From Euphorbia lathyris (Eukaryota; Streptophyta; Magnoliopsida; Malpighiales; Euphorbiaceae), in contig NC_088912.1 in NCBI RefSeq assembly GCF_963576675.1, positions 12,485,001-12,549,000 of the forward strand: a DNA stretch of 64,000 bases. The letters are read 5' to 3'. A program made the position numbers and the translations under genes. How positions within the stretch are numbered: position 1 is the stretch's first letter; every line of letters begins with the position of its first letter. The notes beneath the pieces were generated by a model. The model had not been told where the DNA came from. It was given only the letters and a program-made list of their open reading frames with translations, and did no database searches. Shown here in pieces: positions 31,332-43,163 of this stretch.

Positions 31332-33097
31332 AAATCATCTTCTTTTCTTGTTCTCTTTATGTTTACTTTATGCCTTATATTTTTGGTTTATTTTATAACC
31401 GTTTTTTTAGATCAATATCGTTGTTACATTTAGTAAATCGGATATATTGAAGGAGGCAGTTCAACTGTCTTTGAGAGAGCCAGTAAACGATCTGGCTATC
31501 GTGAATATTGAGGATTTTGATTTTCCATAGAAGCACATATGTGGAACAACCCTCCTCTTCGATGTAGCAATAAAGAAGGCTGCAATAGAATGTATGAAAT
31601 TTCTCCATATTCGTAAGGGATTTGAGATTATGGACTACAATTATGTTGAATATGAGCATAAGAAGAGTAACTTAACTCATTTGATAATCAAGTACGGACG
31701 GAAAGGCAGTATGCAATGCAAAGAAAACTGAAATCAGAGTATGTTTTTGTAGGGCTTTTACCGAACTTGATCGCATTAGGGAAATATTGTATGAGTAGAA
31801 GTAGAGTTAAGCAAATTCTCATGTTAGTTTTTAACTTTTTACTTCATTCTCCGGTTTGTGTTTGAACAATATTTCAATTAGTTTATGGCAAATTAGTTTA
31901 TAATTTTTACTTTGTTCATGTTAGTCTTGGTAACATACGAATTCTCGCTTACTCTTGCCCAAGATGCATATCCTTCACAGTTTCACATTCACATTTCACT
32001 CTGGCTTACACTTGCCCAAGATGCATATCACTTCTCAACCAGATTCTATTACAACAAATTTTAATTGTCAAGATTAGTTAGATATAGAAGGGCAACATCC
32101 ATGTACATGATTTCTTAATGAATTTGAATGAATCGTATTGTTTTTCATAAGATTTCAGCTTAAGTTCATAAGTATGGCTGAAATTTGTACTTAGTTTAGT
32201 AATTATATAACGGCTTCACTAATTGTTTAGTCTATTGTTTTTATCGTAATGGAATTTCAATTACATCATGCAATTTTTCTTTACAATTTTTATTGAACCA
32301 TAAAACATAAATGAGAAAAACATGAAAAATATGTAGAATGAGGAAAATGTGAAAACCGAACATGAAAAAACGAAAAATTGAAATAATTGAAAAATATGAA
32401 AAACGAGAAAAATAGGAAAAATCGATAAAAAAAAATGAGACATAACGCAAAAGATGAGGAAAACGTGAAAATGCCGAAACAAAATATTCAGAATACGTGA
32501 AAACTAAACCACCAAAAACACGAAAAATGCGAAAAATATAAAAACGGGGAAACATGAAAAATGAACAAAAATATTGTAGTAATTATCATGCCGTCTGACG
32601 ATGTTCCCATGCATATGAAAAATTTAGAATAGTTGAAGTTCCGATTACATTACAACGGATATATTGTAATAATAATTATTTTTGACAATTTTTTTTTAAA
32701 AATCTTATGATTCTGGATTTGAATATTAGGATTCGAATTTACCGGCGAATCTAAATTATAATAGAATCTTATGATTTCATTCCATCTTAGGAAGTTGAGA
32801 ACAAGGCAGAAAATCATAGTTCAGACATTTAAACATTGTGAATTAGTTCTGTTAGGATTCCATTTCCATTGGATTTGAATTTTAAGTACTTGGTAATATG
32901 ATTTCTTTGCTCACATTAAAATTGCATTTCTAAATACTATTTTAAGTTCAACATGGTAAATCTTGAATTTTTTTATAATATTATAATTTTTAACTGAATC
33001 TTAGGATTCTATTTGATTGATGAGTCACGATTCACAAAATGAAGATTTCCATTCACGAGTCTAATCTCGACTTCACAGCCACGAATTAGAACTTTGA
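31332..33097. other. Unique AT-rich region, possible decayed gene
   Basis: Positions 31430-31730 give a readable plus-strand stretch with one internal stop (SDILKEAVQLSLREPV, VNIEDFDF, then LLFDVAIKKAAIECMKF). I do not recognise the family. It might continue the piece at 24060-24640 now split by the gypsy element, but that is a guess. A 28-bp phrase CTTACWCTTGCCCAAGATGC is repeated at about 31948 and 32004. Confidence 0.3.
32290..32575. repeat. Degenerate GAAAAA-rich repeat tract
   Basis: The plus strand is a run of variants of GAAAAAYRTGAAAA with a loose period of about 9-10 bp and C or G bases scattered among the A runs. The minus strand gives a Phe/Tyr/Ile-rich open frame (32241-32555) that I consider an artefact. 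Confidence 0.7.
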
Positions 33098-34574
33098 TTG
33101 CATTACAACATTTATTACATTATATTGCATTACATCGTACCAAAAACCCGGAGGTGTCAACCTAGCTGGGATGTCCGGCGGTTTGATGAACTCGTCCAGA
33201 CCCTTTAATATAATTCTATGGATGAATGATTTTGTGGTAAATGATGCAACAAACTCTCTTCTGCAAATTCTATTGATTGATTATAAGAATTCAAAGTGTT
33301 GTTTGCTATATCATTCTTCCGGTTTATCCATGTATGAGCATTTACTTCACCGTAGACTGGTCTGGATTGAAAATTATCCCTAAACCATATTTATTATCAA
33401 ATAAATTGCCACTATCATTCTTCCTTCTTATTTCTTTATTTCGGTATTTCCTTTGCTAATCGGAAAAAATTTCGTGATGGTCGGAAAATTCATAGCGGTG
33501 GCCGAAAACTGGAACCGTGTGCCAGAAAGTCTAAGAATTGATTAAGGAGAGAGAAATATGATCTGTATTTATTGTGGGGTTATTTTATTTTGGTTCCATA
33601 CGATGGATTGAAACCATTGAGGACTTTCCCATATATATGTATAATAGATGACATATTTAGAATTAAGTTTGATAATCTGATTTAGTTGTAATTTTATAAT
33701 TAGTTACCATTTTTCGGAAAAAATACAAAAATAAACCTTGTGGTTTGAGCCAATTTCAAACATAAACTATATGGTTTAAAAATTCACAAACAGATACCTT
33801 GCGGTTGATTCTGTTATGCCATCTCCAACCATATAGAGTTACTACATCAACACTTCTATAATCGTATACTCGATTAGAACTCTAAAATGAATATTTTTGT
33901 TGATAATGAGGTGTAGGAAAAAGTAACTGGTAAAAGAGAGGTTGAGGAGTGAGAAATGAGGTGTAGTATAGTGATTGAGTAGGAATATTACTAAAAATTA
34001 AATTATAAAACAAATGAATATAAAAATAAAAAGATCCCTTTGACTTAAAACCGTTTGTTAGTTTAGACTATCTTTGCTAACGGAATCAACCTCAATGTAC
34101 CAATTTGTCAACTTTAAAGCACGTAGTTATTTTTGAAAATTACTCAAACCATATTGTTTATTTTTATACTTTTTTCCATTTTTTTTTGGGATAAAGTGCA
34201 AAAATACCCCTAACTTTTACAGCCAGGAGCAATTTTACCTCTACTGTCTAAAATAATGCAATTTTACCCCTAACGTTGTCAAATTGAGTCAATTTCAGAC
34301 ATTATTATAAAACACAGATATTTTGTTCCTTATTCTGGACTAATTGCATACCCGTGATTTAATAATAGAATCAGAGATTAATATTTCGGTGAATGATTTT
34401 GATTTTTTTTACCCAACTCTTACAAAAAGCATTATATTTTTCTTAAAAAATTCTCGTCTAATCATATGTTTATGATGTGTTCCTAATGAGTGATAAAATG
34501 ACTCACATATGAAATGTAGATGACAAGAGCTGCCAACATTAGGGATAAAATTGCACCATTTTAGACTGTTAGAG

Positions 34575-36857
34575 GACCCACTATCTCCTATCTTGTTTGG
34601 TATTGCTGAGGATTTCTTTTCTATATGGATTTAAAAACTTGAATCAGAAGGCTTGCTTTCTCCCATGCATTGCTCTCATGGTACTTGCTTCCCGACCCAT
34701 TTACTTTATGCGGATGATATGCTGTTATTTGCTAAGGCCACAAAGCTTAATGTGCGAGCCATCAGAGCACTATTCCAGACATATGGAAATTTCTCGAGTC
34801 AGAAGGTCAGCTGGGAGAAATCGGCAGTTCACTATCAGGTAGTCTTGGAATCAGATGGGCGACCTTGCCTATCACATACCTTGGAGTCCCGCACTTTAAG
34901 AGTGCTCTAAAGTCTCGACATTTGATCGGTTTGGCTGATCGTTTTCTGAACACTTTTAGTCAATGGAAGGGAACAACACTCTCCTTCGCGTGCCGAATAA
35001 CTCCAATTAAGGATGCTTTAATAGGGCCCTCATACACTCATTCATGATTTACAAATGGCCTGGTGCACTTGTAAAACGTCTGAATAGAGGGGTTCATAAT
35101 TTTTTATGGACCGGCAGCCGTGATTCAAGGAAACTCGTCACTATCCCCTGAGAGACTTGTTGTCGGAGCCGAGTGGGCGGAGGCCTTGGGGTAAAACATT
35201 TTAGGCTCTTTAACACTTCGTTGCTTTGGAAGTTCTGATGGGGTCTGATTAAGGACTCGAACTTAGTCATCTCCTTATTAAAAACACGATTCTTCTCAGC
35301 GGTGGGTATTCAAAGAGCGATTATCGGAAGCTCGATGGTCTGGTCCTCATGTAAAGGCACTTATGGCACAATATGTATGCAGGTTCATTGGTGGATTGGA
35401 GCTTCATCGCGTCTAAATTTTTCGAATGACCACTGGATAAAGCCAACGGTGGCTCTGAGATTGGGTCTTCCGGTATCCCAACAGCGGGTGTTGTGCAACA
35501 AAATGGAGGAATTCTTAAATGGGGATTGTTGGCAAAATCTTCAGGAACTACCCGATGATGTTTAGTAGGATATATTATTGATTAAAAGGAGGATATACAT
35601 GGAGGATTTGTGTGTCTCAGAGTCGTATCCTTTGGGGCGATTCACTGTGAAACATTTCTACAAATCTCTCTGTCGAATGACGGCTCAGGTTCCATGGTAC
35701 CGATTCATTTCGTGCGTTTTCATTCCTCCATCCAGGGCTGTCATGAGTTGGAAAATCATACATGGTTGTGTTGCAACTTTTGATAAACTATAGTCTCGTG
35801 GCTTCCACCTTGCATCCCGATGCTCGATTTATAAGTGTGCTACAGAATCCCATGATCATCTATTCATTGCTTGCTCCTTCGCCATGGTCCTTTGGGATGA
35901 AATGGAACTAATTTTTTGCATCACCATTAACAGAACATGTACTTTTGGAGTTTTTTTTCTCTCAATTAACTCAAATTCTTTTTGGCATATTTATCTTGGG
36001 TGTTTGGAAAATTGCGGTTTGCTATTGTCTTTGGTTAATTTGGACCTCAAGGAATGTTGTTGTGTTCAATAACGATCTCCCTTTAATCAAAAATTCTATG
36101 CTGAAGTTACATTTATACATCAGAGAATCGAGCCGGGGAATTCCCAGCGGCCCCTCACACTCTGATAGACAAATGATATGGTCGCTAGGGATCCCAGCGC
36201 GACCACACTCGGTGCCAAACATTAAACTTGTGAGATGGATAACACCGTCCCGCGACTGGATAAATGTCAACACTGATGGATCCACTATCAGCTCTCCAGG
36301 TGCGGCTGGTGCAGGGGGTATTTTTTGGAACTATAGAGGCTTTGTGATTGGCTATTTCGCGTTCCCAATTCCTGACTCTTATGCGCACTTGGCGGAATTA
36401 CGGGTTGTGATTTTTACTGTGGACATTGCTTGGGAGCATGGATGGTTTAAACTTTGGGTAGAGGCGGACTCCCTTTATATTGTTAATCTGTTAAACTGGC
36501 GCACCTCTAAGGTCCCATGGGTGGTGATTAGACAACGATGGTTGCACTGCCTACAACAATACGCTTCGATGGAGGTAGTTGCCACACACATATTCAGAGA
36601 GGGTAATCGTGTTGCTGATGCTTTAGCTAATTTTGGAACTAACTCCAATTGTATTCATTAGTGGAGCTTGGCTCCAACCTTATATTCTTTGTTTACTTTT
36701 TATGATCTTCGTAACTTAGCTCATTTACGCTTTAGATAACTCTCTCCCTCTAGTTTGTAATCATTTTTGCATTTATTTATTCTATCGGGTTTTGCGGCGT
36801 TTGGTTGTGGGGTGCCAACCTAGTTGGGATGTCCGTACTAAATAGTTTAAAATTGTT
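34575..36857 (+). mobile_element. 5'-truncated LINE, copy B
   Basis: This has the same structure as 18118-20400. The RT block reads GDPLSPILFGIAEDFF here. Its 3' part is the least damaged: an open frame at 35945-36661 holds a whole RNase H domain. The hairpin tail is at 36815-36827. Confidence 0.9.
35945..36661 (+). CDS. LINE RNase H domain ORF (partial)
   Basis: This 238-codon frame has no natural start; the ATG arises inside old LINE coding sequence. It covers the RVT_3-type RNase H with all four acidic catalytic positions: D111 (VNTDG), E151 (LAELR), D175 (VEADS) and D225 (NRVAD). In the LINE it would remove RNA from the RNA:DNA hybrid. Copy A has a TAG and copy C a TGA within the corresponding stretch. 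Expression as a free protein is unsupported; I treat it as a surviving piece of a dead LINE. Confidence 0.7.
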   Translation: MEFFFSQLTQILFGIFILGVWKIAVCYCLWLIWTSRNVVVFNNDLPLIKNSMLKLHLYIRESSRGIPSGPSHSDRQMIWSLGIPARPHSVPNIKLVRWITPSRDWINVNTDGSTISSPGAAGAGGIFWNYRGFVIGYFAFPIPDSYAHLAELRVVIFTVDIAWEHGWFKLWVEADSLYIVNLLNWRTSKVPWVVIRQRWLHCLQQYASMEVVATHIFREGNRVADALANFGTNSNCIH

Positions 36858-38782
36858 GATGAGTCGGGCACATTAATCGAAGAATATCCGCTTGCACTGG
36901 GAACAGTCCCCTGAATACACTCTAACGATTAAGTTAGTAACGGATGTATAGAGAGAGGAAATCCAAGTGCTTAGTGATAGAAGAAGTTACGTATGTGTGG
37001 TTACGGTGGGGGTATTTATAGGTTTCCGCTTTAGCTAGGGCTAATCTGCATCCCCGAGGCCTCCATACAGACATCCTTCTCTAGTGGCACAGGGCACTCG
37101 TCCGGGTCTGATGACCGTCTAGCATAGGGACCGGGATCGATGGTGCAGGAAGGAGGGATCTTTATTTGCTTCATCAAATATTTACTATAAAATTAAAATC
37201 ACTAAAATTTTACAACTTATACATTGATTTAATTTTTTAATATTAAATTTCAAAAATAAATATTAATAAAAAATAAAAATAAATTATTAAAAAATACCAA
37301 ATGAATATTAAATAGAATATTCAAATCATTCATATATTTAACTAGTTTAAATTAAAATTAACGGACAGTAGTAAACCATCAGCAACAAAGGTCATTGACA
37401 ACAATTGTTAGGAAATAACTGATTCTAACGATGTCTTATTGATAATGGTTATTACAAACAACTATGCTGAAACTCATCCAGACTTTTGAAAGACCCAATT
37501 ATATACAAAGGAGAAATAATAAATTGAATTTTAAAAATAAATACTTGAAAATAATTTGTTGATAAATATTAAATAAAAATAGTCAAATACACAACCAATA
37601 CCAAATCTCATCCTATTGAATTTCAAGGATGAATTTAGACCATTGATTTGTTTTGATCTTGTGGTCCACATTAACCCTATCATTAACTGCTACTATATAT
37701 TCATCATATACCAAAACCTAACCCTAACACAAATTAGCCGCCTCTCTTCTCTTTCTTCCATCTCTTCCACATAGAACCCTAAACTAAAAAGAAAAACATA
37801 ATGCAGATTGTTGAGAGAGAAAGGGAGAATGATCTCTATGGCTACCCTGGCTAAGATTGCAGATGTGGCCGGCGGTGACAAACATAAAGGAAGGGGTGTT
37901 TCCTCCCGTTGTTATGATTGATCGCCGACAACTTTCTGCAATCTTAGCCACCAGAGTAGTCTTTTATTTCACCAAACTGGCAACAGATGAGTGTTGTGCT
38001 CAATGCATATTATGGAGATTTTCGAGAGAGAAAGGGAGAATGATGTATATGGCTACTCTGGCTAAGATTGCAGATGTGGCCAGCGGTGACAAACATAAAG
38101 GAAGAGGTGTTTCCTCCGATTGTTATGGTTGATCGAGGGCCACTTTGTGCAATCTTAGCCACCAGAGTAGTCTTTTATTTCGCCAAACTTGCAACAGATC
38201 TGGGCAACACCGTTTTTAACAATCAAATATGGATCCAATACAAACAATTACAAATCTGATGTTTATTTTCAATTAATTTGTAAGTTGTAGTTTGATTGAC
38301 TGCACTCTGATGTTTATAAATGTTCTCGTACTGAGTGAACAAAATCAACAGTTATTTTCTTCTTCGTGATTCACACAAAATGAATTGGCAGATTTGATGA
38401 TCCATTTGAATAGATGTGTGAGTTGTAGTTGGTTTGATTGCATTCTGATATGTTTGGTCCATAGAATGCTTTTGTGTATGGCTACATTAGGATTCTACTT
38501 CTTACTTTTTTCGTGTTTCATTTGCAGATGAGGTCCCAATTGGAATAGATTTTTTCCTAATCTTAGCGATCAGAGTAGTCTTTCTAGTTGTAGTTTGTTT
38601 GAGTGCAATCCCATGTTTATAAATATTTAAGGTTTTTAGTATAAATATTTAGATCTGCAGATGACAAGGAAAGAGTACTGAATACAGTATGAATTGACTT
38701 CTTCTTTCCATTTCTGATTTGCATATGATGTCACAATTTTAATAGATTTTTTTTATTCTTCCTTTCTTAAATGATAGATCTG

Positions 38783-39715
38783 TAGATGATATCTTTTATT
38801 ATTCTGGCCACCTAATTAAATCTTGTATATGTATATGTTTGTTTATTCAATACAATGAACTTTGCATATAGTGGATTCAATCAAGTTATCTTAAGAATTG
38901 GAGTTGTCAACGGAACTGGTGGAATTTAGACGTCTTTTTTCTTTTGTTACTTTTCTGCTTCCAAAATTTTGGTCTTTTTTTAGAGGTATCCAATCATAAT
39001 CCAACCTCTAATTCAAACTGTTTTTCTTGACAACTCCATCATGCCTTTTACTTAGGGGTATCCACTACTATAGAATTGGCTTAATACATGTTTGTTGGTC
39101 CTTGTACTTGACCCAAAACTTTAAATGTACCTATGTACTTTTAAAAGTTCAAAATGAACCCTTGTTCTGGTCTAGTTTCATTCAATAAATCCCAATTTTT
39201 GAATAAAATTTTGGTGAATGCTTAAAGTGGAAGACCATTCTCCTAAACTTTGATATTTTTCATCATTAAAAGTTGGAGGAGAAAGAGTTGATGTGTCGTT
39301 GAAAGCCATGGTTGAGTTTTCTCTGAAAACTCAAAGACCCAAAAGATTATTGATGCTCTTGCAGAAATAGAAGAAAATAAAATTAATTGATCTGGATCTC
39401 CCCTTGATTTCTATTTTTATTATTGATTTTGTTGTTTGTTATTTTAAACCATAAACAACAAGCCTATATATAACAGAGAAATAGATCACCATAATATTTA
39501 ATAACTACTAACCTATTTAGTATGTATTAACTATAGTAACATTTAACTTATTTATTATCTATAATAATTTTAGTAACTCTACTAAATAAAATATATCAAA
39601 TATTTTTTCATAACAACTGAATCAAAATAACTAATTATTAAACTTTGAGTCAAAACTAACAGAAATTTACTTAGCAATAGAGAAAACGAACAAGTCATCA
39701 GCTCGTGTTTCTGCC
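38783..39715. other. Unique AT-rich region right of block copy B
   Basis: No gene is recognised. A MITE-like phrase of the 'GTCCTTGTACTTGACCC' kind lies at 39100-39190. Confidence 0.35.
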
Positions 39716-40885
39716 TTTTTTAATTGAAAGGCTGGCAATCAGGGAGTGCAGATTACAGACATCCTAGCTAGGCTGGTACCCCTGCTCTCAGCACCCAATC
39801 CCTAAACCAATTTATTAAAAAGAATAAAGAATACAGTAGAAAACCAAGTCAGGAAAAAATAACTAAGCAAATTTGTAGACTTGCCAACCTCCTATGTTAC
39901 AAAGAAAGGCAGAAATACAAAATTGAGGGATGTCCGACCACCAAACCAGATCAGAATGCATTCTACCGTAATTAGCTAGGAGATCAGCAACTTGATTACC
40001 TTCTCGGTAAATGTGAGAGACCACCATTGTCATTGAGTCCAAATTTTCCAGACATTTTAGTCAATCCTGCCTGGGAAACCAAGGAACTACTCTGCTTTTG
40101 CTCCGCAGCAAATTAACAACAAACATTGAGTCACTCTCTAGCCAAAGCCGAAGCCACCCCTATCGAAACGCCATGTTAATGGCTGTTATTGCTGTCGAGA
40201 GTTCTGCAGCATAGGAAAAAGACGATTCCAAGTTATAGGAGAATGCTCCGGAGAATTCACCGCGCGCCGATCTGTAGACTCCCCCACAACCCGCCGAACA
40301 TGGGCAGCCAATAACAGAGGCATCTGTATTTACTTTCATCCAAGTGTCCGGAGGCGGTTGCCAGCGCATTAGAATTATACGCAGAGCCCGATGCTTTAAA
40401 ACAGGGAGCTAGAGTTCTCTAAGCGTGTGCAGCTCCGTTGTCGAGTTCCACATAAAGTCATCACCAAGCTTACCAGATTCGTGAATTGAATGCCATAGTT
40501 TGCGCAGAGTTAGCGAAATGCATGGTTCTTCATCTTCAAAAATCGATTTATTTCTAGTCGTCCAAAGGATCCAAATTCCACTGACAACAGCGGATCTCCA
40601 GAGTGCACGAACTTGCGTGTTGAAATTCTGATTGTGCGCATCTGTTAACAGATCCAACAACGATCCCAATCTATATAATTTGCGCTCGAACAGAGATTCA
40701 ATTGAATTCCATACCTGTACAGAAAATGGACAAGTTAGGAATAGATGATTGGCCGTTTCTGTGTCCGCCCTGCAGAGGCTACAACGAGAGACGACGTGAC
40801 AGCCCCTAACTCGTAGTCGATCATGCGTTGCTAAAGCCCCTAAAATTTCTTTCCAACAGATCAACGAGTGGGAAGGCGGTATGTA
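39716..40885 (-). mobile_element. 5'-truncated LINE, minus strand, near H2B
   Basis: On the minus strand an open frame at 40864-40409 gives ICWKEILGALATHDRLRVRG, then CSLC...HLFLTC (zf-RVT) and WILWTTRNKSIFED. A second at 40369-40160 gives VNTDASVIGC and AAELSTAITAINMAF (RNase H start). Further blocks (ESDSMFVV, REGNQVADLLA) follow with frameshifts. The 3' tail has the family hairpin at about 39762-39776. It is the same subfamily as 2796-3988, and less damaged in its zinc-finger part. Confidence 0.88.
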
Positions 40886-41080
40886 AGAGTGTATTGAATA
40901 CGGATCGTTACAGAATATTCTAGGAGTCCAATATTATTAAATAATACCAGATCAACAAGTGGGAAGGCGGTATATAAGAGTGTATTGAATACGGATCGTT
41001 ACAGAATATTCTAGGAGCCCAATATTATTAAATAGTAACAGATCAACGAGTGGGAAGGCGGTATATAAGAGTGTATTGGG
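40858..41080. repeat. 91-bp tandem repeat, 2.4 copies
   Basis: Copies start at 40858, 40949 and 41040 with AGATCAACRAGTGGGAAGGC; the third is cut after about 40 bp. The repeated unit begins with the last codons of the LINE fragment next door (IPPS-type block on minus), so the LINE's truncated 5' edge was included in the amplification. Confidence 0.92.
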
Positions 41081-41084
41081 TTTA

Positions 41085-41172
41085 GGGGTGGTTGTTTAGG
41101 GGATTCCAACCTTGTTGAGATGTCTCCGACCTTCTTTCCTTATCCCCTATCTTTTAATAAAAAAAAGAGAAC
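41085..41172 (+). mobile_element. Very short LINE 3' tail upstream of H2B
   Basis: It has the tail signature TCCAACCTTGTTGAGATGTC (41105-41124), a pyrimidine-rich stretch, then CTTTTAATAAAAAAAAG as a poly(A)-like end. It is about 430 bp upstream of the H2B start codon. Confidence 0.6.
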
Positions 41173-41607
41173 ATATGTAACTAAATAATACATTGAAAGC
41201 CAAAAAAACAAAATAGGGATAGTAACTAAATAATAAGTTAAAAGCCAAATAACAAAATATGGATAGGTCGAGTGTCATTTAAATCAAATATAATTAATAC
41301 GTAAGGATGAAATGCATGAATGCTTTATGTATTACAAAATGAATAACTCAATATTTTAAAAAAAATGAATAACTAAAAAATTAAAAAAGTGTTGTGGCCT
41401 TAGAAAATCACAACCTTTCAATATTGTCCTTTCCCAATCCACGATCATTATGTTATCCAAGTCATCTATCTATGCCTCACTTATAATCACATCTCATCTC
41501 TCTATCTTATATATCTACATTCTTCATTCTCAAACTTACCCAACTCACTGACATATCTTCTTTTCCCTCAACCCTATCATCCCTCTTTAGTCTCTTCACT
41601 ATTTCCA
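41173..41607 (+). promoter_or_regulatory. H2B promoter and 5' leader
   Basis: A TATA box TATATAT lies at 41508-41514, about 95 bp before the ATG, followed by a CT-rich leader typical of plant genes. CCAATCCACGATCATT at 41434-41449 holds a CCAAT box and a sequence loosely like the plant histone octamer, but I do not see a perfect CGCGGATC. S-phase control is therefore likely from the family but not proven by the sequence. Confidence 0.6.
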
Positions 41608-42042
41608 ATGGCACCTAAGGCAGCAGAAAAGAAGCTGGCAGAGAAGAAACCGGCAGAGGAGAAGAACGCCAGGAAAGCACCGGCAGAGAAAAAGCAGAGA
41701 GCAGGGAAGAAATTGTCTAAGGAAAGTGGAGCCGCTGACAAGAAGAAGAAGCCATCCAAGAAGAGTGTTGAGAGTTACAAGATGTACATCTTCAAGGTTC
41801 TGAAGCAGGTTCATCCTGATATCGGAATCTCGAGCAAAGCTATGGGGATTATGAACAGCTTCATCAATGATATCTTCGAGAACCTGGCTCAGGAATCTTC
41901 TCGTCTGGCTAGGTACAACAAGAAGCCGACAATTACCTCTCGGGAGATCCAGACCGCCGCCAGACTTGTTTTGCCTAGAGAATTGGCTAGGCATGCCGTA
42001 TCCGAAGGTACCAAGGCTGTTACCAAGTTCACAAATTCTTAG
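41608..42042 (+). CDS. Histone H2B
   Basis: This is a 144-codon intronless ORF and a core nucleosome component. Residues 1-52 are a basic tail rich in Lys, Ala and Glu. Residues 53-140 are the histone fold, with [47 protein letters not shown] and [13 protein letters not shown]. The ubiquitin-acceptor lysine is retained (K140). Length and start match plant H2B (about 145-150 residues). Unusual residues against the plant consensus are S56, M59, N92, S97, A118 (V), R124 (G), R128 (K) and N143. R124 and R128 fall in the normally invariant LPGELAKH block next to the acidic patch. The gene looks functional but divergent. Confidence 0.97.
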   Translation: MAPKAAEKKLAEKKPAEEKNARKAPAEKKQRAGKKLSKESGAADKKKKPSKKSVESYKMYIFKVLKQVHPDIGISSKAMGIMNSFINDIFENLAQESSRLARYNKKPTITSREIQTAARLVLPRELARHAVSEGTKAVTKFTNS

Positions 42043-42398
42043 GTTTTCCTTTGATAACCTAATTTGATGTTAGGTCGCTGTTATGTTTGATTTAGGGTTT
42101 TGATGATGTCTCCTTTAGTTCAGTGTAACTACAGTAATTTAGGGTTTTTAGGATGTCTCGTTTTTTTCAATGTAACTACAGTAATTTTATTGCGTTCAAT
42201 TTCATCTCTTTGATTTCTCCAAGTGTGATGTATTTATTTTGATTATGTGGATTTTAATGTTTGATTTGTGTTTCTGCTGGTGCTTTTTTGAATTAGGTAC
42301 TTTTGTATCTGATTTAGTTTCATTGGCTTGATTTTGATATGCATTAGATGTAAAGAGGAAGCTTTTGTACACAAATAAATTTGGTATTAATCGAACTA
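42043..42398 (+). other. H2B 3' flank
   Basis: A T-rich plant-style 3' region. A near-repeat of TTTAGGGTTTT...GATGTC followed by TCAATGTAACTACAGTAATTT occurs at about 42091 and 42138. Homology to window position 1 begins at its end. Confidence 0.5.
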
Positions 42399-42772
42399 AA
42401 TGTTACAACTTCATGTCTAGTTTAGGGTTGTTTAATTGCTGTATTAGCAATTGGTACTTGTTAAATCACTTTAAAAATTGACTGAGTTGTATGAAATTGA
42501 ATCAAATTATAGTTTTGCTCATTTTTATCTTGCTCTCTTTTATTGTTGTAAGCTTTTGTTTGGGAGATTGGCAGTCAATGAGGTAGAGAGTTAAATGAGA
42601 TAATAGAAAGGAATGTAAAGTGATTGAGTGTGTTTCAATTCGTTCATTCTCTGTCATATCAAATTTTTTAACTTTGAATAAAAGAATTAAGTCCAAGGAT
42701 AAAATTGAACAATTTGGATCAACTATACTTAGAATTAATCGGAGTATAGCTTGCTTCTGTAAATCAATTAAA

Positions 42773-43163
42773 TGTTATCTTCTTTCAAGAACATCCTCCA
42801 TCATTTCTCCACATCTCTTCAACTGATTCACAGTTACTAAGGTTCTATTAAAGAACTCATCAATTGTCTTTGACTTCTTCATCTTCAGTTTCTCATACTC
42901 ACTTCTCAAGGTTTGCAAACACACATTAATTGTTACTTTATTTTTCCCTTTAAAGGAATTTTCAAGATTCTTCCGTGCATTCCTCAATGTTGTTGCAGAG
43001 AACTTTTCATGAATATAATCTCATCCAGACACATATGGATGAGAGAGAGTGTTTGTTGGTCATTCTTCTTTGATTTCTTTAAATTTAATTCCTCCTCATT
43101 CTCTGGCTGATCATATTCGGTTTGTACCATATCCCATACTTTTTGGGAACCCTTGCCAAATGC
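42773..43163 (-). pseudogene. Ty1/copia gag remnant, copy C
   Basis: This is the counterpart of 375-765 at an offset of 42398, with no difference noticed. It carries the same frameshift and stop, so the remnant was already broken before the duplication. Confidence 0.8.

Larger units (their letters stand above)
33098..38782 (+). repeat. Composite repeat block, copy B
   Basis: This is the third copy of the block, standing alone in the unique central region. It lacks about 64 bp that copies A and C have near 16970. It shares the first RT codons in better condition (GDPLSPILF, where A and C read LSLIL). It keeps both hairpin repeat units. It therefore arose by an event separate from the A/C duplication. 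Confidence 0.9.

Noticed and set aside
32241..32555. Phe/Tyr-rich minus-strand frame resembling a membrane protein
   Set aside because: It is a low-complexity translation of a degenerate GAAAAA repeat tract.
41599..41994. Minus-strand open frames of 60 and 131 codons over the H2B gene
   Set aside because: They are antisense shadows of a strongly coding plus-strand gene and match no family.
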